Origin: Cohnella ginsengisoli
GTDB lineage: Bacteria > Bacillota > Bacilli > Paenibacillales > Paenibacillaceae
Assembly (NCBI RefSeq): GCF_029525555.1
Contig: NZ_JAPDHZ010000004.1
Location: 558,001 to 622,000 of the forward strand
Length of the DNA: 64,000 nucleotides
Reading direction: 5' to 3'
Shown here: positions 59,106-64,000 of the stretch, piece after piece
How the letters are laid out: each line of letters starts with the position of its first letter
Position numbering within the stretch: the first letter of the stretch is position 1
Position numbers and translations under genes: made by a program
Notes under the pieces: model-generated
What the model was told of the DNA's origin: nothing
What the model saw: only the letters and a program-made list of their open reading frames with translations
Databases searched by the model: none

Positions 59106-59547
59106 TTGCGGTTCCGATATCCTTTTGCAGAAGATCGTAGATCTTAAGGGAAGCGAGAAGTCGATGGCGGAATGGGAATACGCCGCGTCGCTCGGACGTC
59201 TTCGTAGCGAAGAAGAGCAGCTCGAACAGCTCCGACAGGAGCGCGGCGCATACGAACGCGAGTTGTCAGAACGTTCGTCGCGACCGACTGCGCTAGCCGA
59301 GCTTCACCTGCTGCAGGATTACATCTCTTTTTTGGACGACAGGATCAGGCAACAAAGACAAGGCGTGCGCGCGGCCGAGGAGCATGTCCAGCAGCGTCAG
59401 GTTTTCCTCACCGACAAAATGGTGGACGAGAAGGTATGGCAAAACGCACGCTCCAAATCGCTGCAAAAGTACCGGCAGGAAGCGCTCATCCGCGAGCAGA
59501 ACGAATTGGACGAAATTGCGCTGCGGAGAGCATCGGCCAGAAGGTAA
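59106..59547 (+). CDS. fliJ: Flagellar export chaperone FliJ (probable frameshift at the start)
   Basis: Coiled-coil protein with QKIVDLKGSEKSMAEWEYAASLG and a central EEEQLEQLRQERGAYEREL helix. As read the frame upstream gives an unconvincing N-terminus. TTG 59106, followed by RFRYP, and removal of one T from T4 59123-59126 gives RFRYPLQKIVDLKG, the family start, and 146 residues. It cycles export chaperones and stimulates FliI. Confidence 0.85.
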
Positions 59548-59579
59548 CTTAGTCAGCTCGATGAATGGAGGGGAAGGCC

Positions 59580-60488
59580 GTGGCGGATGCCAGCGCGGAA
59601 AAAAACGGCTATTCCGGATTTGAACGTTTTCTCTTTTTTATAACGCCGATCGTATTTACGGCAATCTTGTTGTTCGTCCTGCTGCTCATGTTCAATCCTT
59701 CCTGGCGCGAGAAAGCGCAGACGATCGGCAATCAAATACCGGTCATCGATTCGCTCGTTCCGGACGTGAAAAGCACCGTAGATCCCGCGCAGCAGTCGGA
59801 GGTCGAGTCGGTAAGCGAGGCTCGTACGAAATTAGCCGAGCTAAAGGCGCTTTTGTCGCAGCGCGATGCTGCGCTTAAGGCCGCTGACGCCAAAAGCGTC
59901 ACGCAGCAGAAGACGATCGCGGATCTTCAGGAAAAGATCGCCGCTCTCGACAAACAGGCGAGCGACCATCAGATCAACCAGGATGCCTATCAAGCCAAGA
60001 TCCGCGGGCTGGCCGATATGTACGGCAAGATGACGCCAGGCAAGGCCGCTCCGATTATGGAGAGTTTGACTGCCGAGGAAGCGGCGCTCGTCATGGGCGC
60101 GATGAACGATGCCTCCAGAGGCCGCATCCTCGAAAAGATGACCCCGGCTGTAGCGGCGGATATCACGATGCGGCTTAAGGATGCCGACGGCGTGACCAAC
60201 CAGCAGATCGCGGCGCTTCAAGCCAGAGTCAAACAACTGGAAAGCAAGACGAAGACGGCGTCGAGTCCGCTCGACAGCGCTGCACTCGCGAGCACCTTCT
60301 CTTCGATGAACGCAGCAAGCGCGGCTGATCTCTTGCTGAAGATGGCGAGCACGGAGCAGACGAAAACGCTGCGGATCCTGAGCGCGATGGATAACACCGC
60401 CAGATCCGGCGTACTCGCGGCCATGTCGCAAAAAGACGCGGAAAAGGCTGCGACGCTCGTAAGCAAGCTTGTACCGGCAAACCCATAA
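59580..60488 (+). CDS. ylxF: YlxF-like membrane protein with MgtE-N-like domain
   Basis: 302 residues from GTG 59580 (ggagggg upstream). One membrane segment (about 20-45), then a coiled coil (RTKLAELKALLSQRDAALKA) and two MgtE-intracellular-N-like helical repeats (LADMYGKMTPGKAAPIMESL, TFSSMNAASAADLLLKM). In B. subtilis ylxF lies between fliJ and fliK. A role in flagellar assembly is assumed from position. Confidence 0.85.
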   Translation: MADASAEKNGYSGFERFLFFITPIVFTAILLFVLLLMFNPSWREKAQTIGNQIPVIDSLVPDVKSTVDPAQQSEVESVSEARTKLAELKALLSQRDAALKAADAKSVTQQKTIADLQEKIAALDKQASDHQINQDAYQAKIRGLADMYGKMTPGKAAPIMESLTAEEAALVMGAMNDASRGRILEKMTPAVAADITMRLKDADGVTNQQIAALQARVKQLESKTKTASSPLDSAALASTFSSMNAASAADLLLKMASTEQTKTLRILSAMDNTARSGVLAAMSQKDAEKAATLVSKLVPANP

Positions 60489-60531
60489 ACGAGGCTCGAC
60501 GGACGATCCTCATCGAAGGGAGGTGAAAACA

Positions 60532-61938
60532 ATGAATGTTCAATCGACGAACGCAACGGCAAGCGCGAACGCTAGCGGTACGGGCTCGTCCAAAAGTTCG
60601 GTCGCAGCCGGCATTTTCCAGGGCGTGTTGGTACAAAAGATTGACGCAGCGGGCACGACCGCCGGTGCGGGGACGGCAAATCCCACTCCGATGGCAGGAT
60701 TGCTCGGCATGCTAACCGCAGTATTAGGCGCATCGCCTGAGGATTCGAACGGCGAAGTCTCGACGGATGGCGAAAGCGAGCTCGCCCAGCTGCTGAACGG
60801 GCTGGAGGACAAGCTCGGTCAGGTCGATCAGGACACCCAGTCTTCTGATTCGCTGCTGGAGAAAATGGCGGAGCTGCTGGCCAGTCTCCAAGCGCTGCTG
60901 CAACAAAATGCGGGGCAAGCCGCCGTTCCCGGGAACGCGGTAACCGACGCTCTGCAGAACGGAGTCGCAACGAGCGCGCCGTTCGCCGAGCAAGCGCAGA
61001 TTTCTGTCATCGTGCCGGCACTGAGGGACGCGATCCAAACGGTGCGCTCGATGCTGGAGAACGGTCAAATGTCGGCGGCCGAGGTAGCCGAAGCCGGGGC
61101 GGGGATTCAACGATTCCTGCAAACGGAGCAGCCGGGTCCCTCGCAGACCAAAACCGATCGCAAACCGCTAGGGACGACGCTAGGGGCGTCTGCCGTACAA
61201 TCATCCGAACCGGATGCCGACGTTGGCGATACTGCCGCTTCTCAGGCTGAGGTCAAACGATCCTATCCGGTATTCAAGGAGCCGGTCGTCTACTGGAACC
61301 TGCATGCTTCGTCCGCGCAGGGTGAAGGCGCCGCTTCCGAACAAGCGACGCTCGCGGATGCGACTGTCGATACTGAGGAGCAACCGGTGAATCTTAACTG
61401 GCAACCGATCGCTTCAGATGCCGGCATTAAAGCGGATTTCTCTGCTAACGTCAAACAGCAGGCGCCTGTGACGGTCCCGGGGCATCAATTCGCGGAGCAG
61501 ATGGACAAGTTTCTCGTGAAGCAGTTTAAGCTGACGGGCGGAAACGGGATCTCCGAAGCGAACATCAATTTGCATCCGGAGCATCTGGGCGAAATGCAGA
61601 TTCGCCTATCGATTCAAAACGGCGTCCTGAACGCGCAATTCGTTACGCACAATGAAGCTGCCAAGGAATTGCTCGAAACTCAAATGGCGCAGCTTAAAGG
61701 AACACTCCAGAATCAAGGCATCCAGGTAGAACGGGTGGAGGTCGTTCAACAGCAGCAACCCGCTGCGGACAGCCCGTCCTTTATGAACCAGGAGCAGCGG
61801 AGGCGGCAATCGCAGGGCGGCGAATCGAAACGGTCTACGGACGCCGTAGAAACCTTGGAGGAATTCGAAGAGGAGCTCGAACGATCCGCCACCTTAAGAG
61901 AAGCAGGCTTCGGCGGTTCCCTCAACGTCACGGCATAA
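60532..61938 (+). CDS. fliK: Flagellar hook-length control protein FliK
   Basis: 468 residues from ATG 60532 (gggaggtga upstream). A low-complexity Ser/Thr/Ala/Gln N-terminus is followed by the Flg_hook domain EANINLHPEHLGEMQIRLSI and LLETQMAQLKGTLQNQGIQV. It acts as a secreted ruler that switches export from hook to filament. Confidence 0.94.
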   Translation: MNVQSTNATASANASGTGSSKSSVAAGIFQGVLVQKIDAAGTTAGAGTANPTPMAGLLGMLTAVLGASPEDSNGEVSTDGESELAQLLNGLEDKLGQVDQDTQSSDSLLEKMAELLASLQALLQQNAGQAAVPGNAVTDALQNGVATSAPFAEQAQISVIVPALRDAIQTVRSMLENGQMSAAEVAEAGAGIQRFLQTEQPGPSQTKTDRKPLGTTLGASAVQSSEPDADVGDTAASQAEVKRSYPVFKEPVVYWNLHASSAQGEGAASEQATLADATVDTEEQPVNLNWQPIASDAGIKADFSANVKQQAPVTVPGHQFAEQMDKFLVKQFKLTGGNGISEANINLHPEHLGEMQIRLSIQNGVLNAQFVTHNEAAKELLETQMAQLKGTLQNQGIQVERVEVVQQQQPAADSPSFMNQEQRRRQSQGGESKRSTDAVETLEEFEEELERSATLREAGFGGSLNVTA

Positions 61939-61963
61939 GTAAAGCAAGGAGGTGACCGAAAAA

Positions 61964-62416
61964 ATGGCAACGATCTCGAAAACGGTTTGGTCGAACTATT
62001 CGACCTTGAACAAGACGGAACCTACTGGAGCGAGCTCGGAGCTCGGCAAAGATCAATTCATGAAGATTCTGCTGACGCAGCTTCAAAATCAAGATCCGAT
62101 GGAGCCGATGCAGGACAAAGATTTCATCGCTCAAATGGCGACTTTCTCGTCTCTAGAACAGACGATGAACATGGCCACCGAGTTGCATAGCTTGAGCCAA
62201 TCCGCGGCGTTAGCCTCCAGTCTGATCGGCAAGCAGGTCGAATGGCTCGGCGCGACGGATAATGGTTCGACGGTAACGAAGTCGGGCGTCGTCGATTCGA
62301 TCAAGATGAAAAACGGAGACCAGTTCGCCGTTATCGGCAAAGACGAAGTGGCGATCAAGGACTTGACGTCCGTGACCATCGCCGCGCAGGAGGGCGAGGC
62401 GGAGACCGGTGAATGA
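61964..62416 (+). CDS. flgD: Flagellar hook capping protein FlgD
   Basis: 150 residues; LGKDQFMKILLTQLQNQDPMEPMQDKDFIAQMATFSSLEQ is the conserved N-terminal part. Short form without the Ig-like domain, as in Bacillus. ATG 61964 lies eight bases after aaggaggtga. It caps the growing hook. Confidence 0.96.
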   Translation: MATISKTVWSNYSTLNKTEPTGASSELGKDQFMKILLTQLQNQDPMEPMQDKDFIAQMATFSSLEQTMNMATELHSLSQSAALASSLIGKQVEWLGATDNGSTVTKSGVVDSIKMKNGDQFAVIGKDEVAIKDLTSVTIAAQEGEAETGE

Positions 62417-62810
62417 TCCGCTGTCCGGTCTGAGCGTCGGACGCGCAGGCAGGCCTGCCATTCCATTGACGTCGGCGACGCGTCAAGGGTTGCGCAATAC
62501 GGAAGAATCGAAGTCGCCGGACGGCATAGCATTTAAAACGATGCTAGCCTCAGAATCGCTGAAATTCAGCCATCATGCCGAACAGCGTCTTTCCCAACGA
62601 GGCATCAAGCTCGGTCCCGAACAGTTGAGCGCGATCGCATCGGCCGTGGATCAAGCTTCCGCGAAGGGCGCCAAAGACTCGCTCGTGCTTTACCGGAACG
62701 TGGCGATGATCGTCAACGTACCGAGCCGCACCGTCGTAACGGCCATGGACGACAAGTCGATGCAACAGCACGTGTTCACCAACATCGATAGCGCCGTCTT
62801 CGTAAAATAG
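62409..62810 (+). CDS. Flagellar operon protein (TIGR02530 family)
   Basis: 133 residues; SLKFSHHAEQRLSQRGIKL and the C-terminal VLYRNVAMIVNVPSRTVVTAM are typical of the small TIGR02530 protein found between flgD and flgE/G in Firmicutes. Role unknown. GTG 62409 overlaps flgD. Confidence 0.88.
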   Translation: MNDPLSGLSVGRAGRPAIPLTSATRQGLRNTEESKSPDGIAFKTMLASESLKFSHHAEQRLSQRGIKLGPEQLSAIASAVDQASAKGAKDSLVLYRNVAMIVNVPSRTVVTAMDDKSMQQHVFTNIDSAVFVK

Positions 62811-62907
62811 CCAAGCAGAAAAGGCCGGACCTCCCGAGGAGGCCTGTACCGTGGAATGATTGAAGCGGTTCGTCTGCGAAGGAAACTTAAATGGAGAGTG
62901 AATTTTA

Positions 62908-63732
62908 ATGTTGCGTTCCATGTATTCGGGCGTATCCGGCATGCGGGGATTCCAAACCAAACTCGACGTTATCGGCAACAATATCGCGAATGTCAATACG
63001 GTCGGCTTCAAGGCAGGCCGCGTTATGTTCAAGGACATTTTGAGCCAGTCGATGTCCGGCGTCACGTCGCCAGTCGAGGGGACTTCCGGCGGCGTTAACG
63101 CCAAACAGATCGGTCTGGGCGTTTCGGTCGCTTCGATCGACAACGTGCATACGGCGGGAAGCGCGATGACCACGAACGTGCCGACCGACCTGCGGATCGA
63201 CGGCGACGGATTTTTCGCAGTCAAGCCTAGCGGAGACTCCGATGCGACTTATCTGACGCGCGCAGGCAACTTCACGCTCGACGCGAACCGTCAATTGGTC
63301 AACGGCGACGGGATGTTCGTCGTATCCGCCGACGGAGACGCGCCGATCACGCTGGATGAGGGCGTAACCTCGTTCTCCATCTCTCAGAACGGCAGCATCG
63401 TCTCGATCGACCAAGACGGCAATCAGGTGGATACCGGCATTCAAATCGGCGTCGCCAAGGTCGTCAACCCGAGCGGTTTGGAAAAGATCGGCGGCAATTT
63501 GTACCGCGTAACGCCGAACGCGAATCCGGGAGGCGAGCTGAATCTCGGCGCCGCGCAAGACGCGGAACGCGGCACGGGCACGATCGTTGCCGGCCAGTTG
63601 GAAATGTCGAACGTCGACCTGACAAGCGAATTCACGGAGATGATCGTCGCGCAGCGCGGATTCCAGGCGAACTCGCGTATCATCACCACTTCGGACTCGA
63701 TCCTCGAAGAAGTCGTGAACCTGAAGCGTTAA
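62908..63732 (+). CDS. flgG: Flagellar hook-basal body protein (FlgE/FlgG type)
   Basis: 274 residues; MLRSMYSGVSGMRGFQTKLDVIGNNIANVNTVGFK at the N-terminus, the DGDGFFAV beta domain and the C-terminal NVDLTSEFTEMIVAQRGFQANSRIITTSD. Length and position match the B. subtilis hook protein called FlgE or FlgG. It builds the hook or distal rod. Confidence 0.93.
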   Translation: MLRSMYSGVSGMRGFQTKLDVIGNNIANVNTVGFKAGRVMFKDILSQSMSGVTSPVEGTSGGVNAKQIGLGVSVASIDNVHTAGSAMTTNVPTDLRIDGDGFFAVKPSGDSDATYLTRAGNFTLDANRQLVNGDGMFVVSADGDAPITLDEGVTSFSISQNGSIVSIDQDGNQVDTGIQIGVAKVVNPSGLEKIGGNLYRVTPNANPGGELNLGAAQDAERGTGTIVAGQLEMSNVDLTSEFTEMIVAQRGFQANSRIITTSDSILEEVVNLKR

Positions 63733-63781
63733 TCGTTAGTATCCGCATCATAATGATCACACGCAAGTCCAGAATCACCGC

Positions 63782-63819
63782 GGGAGGGGGAATCCCTCCC
63801 CAATCACGGAGGGATTCCC
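63782..63819 (+). promoter_or_regulatory. RBS-sequestering hairpin of flbD with an alternative upstream hairpin
   Basis: gggaatccctcc (63788-63799) pairs perfectly with ggagggattccc (63808-63819), whose first six bases are the flbD Shine-Dalgarno and whose last base abuts the ATG. A competing stem, gggaggg (63782-63788) with ccctccc (63794-63800), would free the ribosome binding site. The two are mutually exclusive. Confidence 0.75.
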
Positions 63820-64000
63820 ATGATCGCCGTCACGCGGCTTAACGGAACGCAATTTTTTATTAATGCCCTGCTGATCGAATCGGTAGAGCAGACGCCGGAT
63901 ACGCTCGTCACGCTCACGACCGGCAAAAAATACATCGTCGTCGAAAATAGTTCGGATGTGATCCGCTCCATTCGCCATTACCTGCGAAGCATTGGTATCA
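63820..64000 (+). CDS. swrD: FlbD/SwrD flagellar protein (3' partial)
   Basis: The frame from ATG 63820 runs to the right edge (60 codons): MIAVTRLNGTQFFINALLIE, then TPDTLVTLTTGKKYIVVENS and IRSIRHYLR. This is the small FlbD family; in B. subtilis SwrD (YlzI) raises flagellar motor power for swarming. It continues past the window, where fliL would be expected next. Confidence 0.9.
   Translation, partial: MIAVTRLNGTQFFINALLIESVEQTPDTLVTLTTGKKYIVVENSSDVIRSIRHYLRSIGI

Noticed and set aside
1-64000. Mobile element, prophage or genomic island boundary
   Set aside because: No transposase, integrase, terminal inverted repeats, tRNA-end repeats or phage genes were seen, and all genes run in one direction.

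Overview
The window looks like a chromosomal segment of a GC-rich member of the Paenibacillaceae (Cohnella/Paenibacillus-like). The right half carries the gene order known from Bacillus subtilis: ylxM-ffh-rpsP-khpA-rimM-trmD-rplS-lepB-rbgA-rnhB-(ylqG, ylqH)-yraN-comM-sucCD-dprA-topA-trmFO-hslVU-codY, then the fla/che operon flgB to flbD. Every supported gene is on the + strand. I saw no rRNA, tRNA, CRISPR array, phage gene or insertion sequence.

Region A (1-8574) is a tight catabolic operon closed by a strong terminator. It encodes a C45/Ntn-type hydrolase (cut by the left edge), an SDR, an MtaD/TrzA-type amidohydrolase, a Rieske oxygenase, an alpha/beta hydrolase resembling N-formylmaleamate deformylase NicD, a triple-RidA protein, a maleate-isomerase/Asp-Glu-racemase-family enzyme and a cytosine-deaminase-like amidohydrolase. 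The set suggests oxidation and hydrolysis of a nitrogen compound, perhaps an N-heterocycle, in a combination I do not recognise.

Region B (8575-27618) is a purine-catabolism regulon: PucR, a second MtaD-like deaminase, XdhC, a MobA-like cytidylyltransferase, a BMP/Nup-type nucleoside or base importer (lipoprotein, double ATPase, two permeases), three-subunit xanthine dehydrogenase, guanine deaminase, OHCU decarboxylase, HIU hydrolase, allantoinase, allantoate amidohydrolase and ureidoglycine-glyoxylate aminotransferase. It covers guanine/xanthine to glyoxylate-level products, except that no urate oxidase is present.

Region C (27619-30993) holds a zinc alcohol dehydrogenase plus sugar-phosphate-isomerase-like pair behind a sigma-A promoter and a perfect 16-bp palindrome, then a secreted stalk-domain protein with a possible ECF promoter.

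Region D (30994-52848) is the translation, secretion, DNA-processing and proteolysis housekeeping block ending in CodY. A xerC/codV recombinase expected between trmFO and hslV is absent. Region E (52849-64000) is the start of the fla/che operon: rod, MS-ring, switch, export ATPase, hook-length and hook genes, ending in a partial flbD/swrD whose ribosome binding site lies in a 12-bp perfect hairpin.

About eighteen genes are frameshifted as read. Nearly every break sits in a homopolymer and is repaired by removing one base (exceptions: one site in topA and one in trmFO lack a base). Because essential genes (trmD, topA) are hit, I treat these as sequencing or assembly errors and annotate each gene as one interrupted CDS spanning its true extent.
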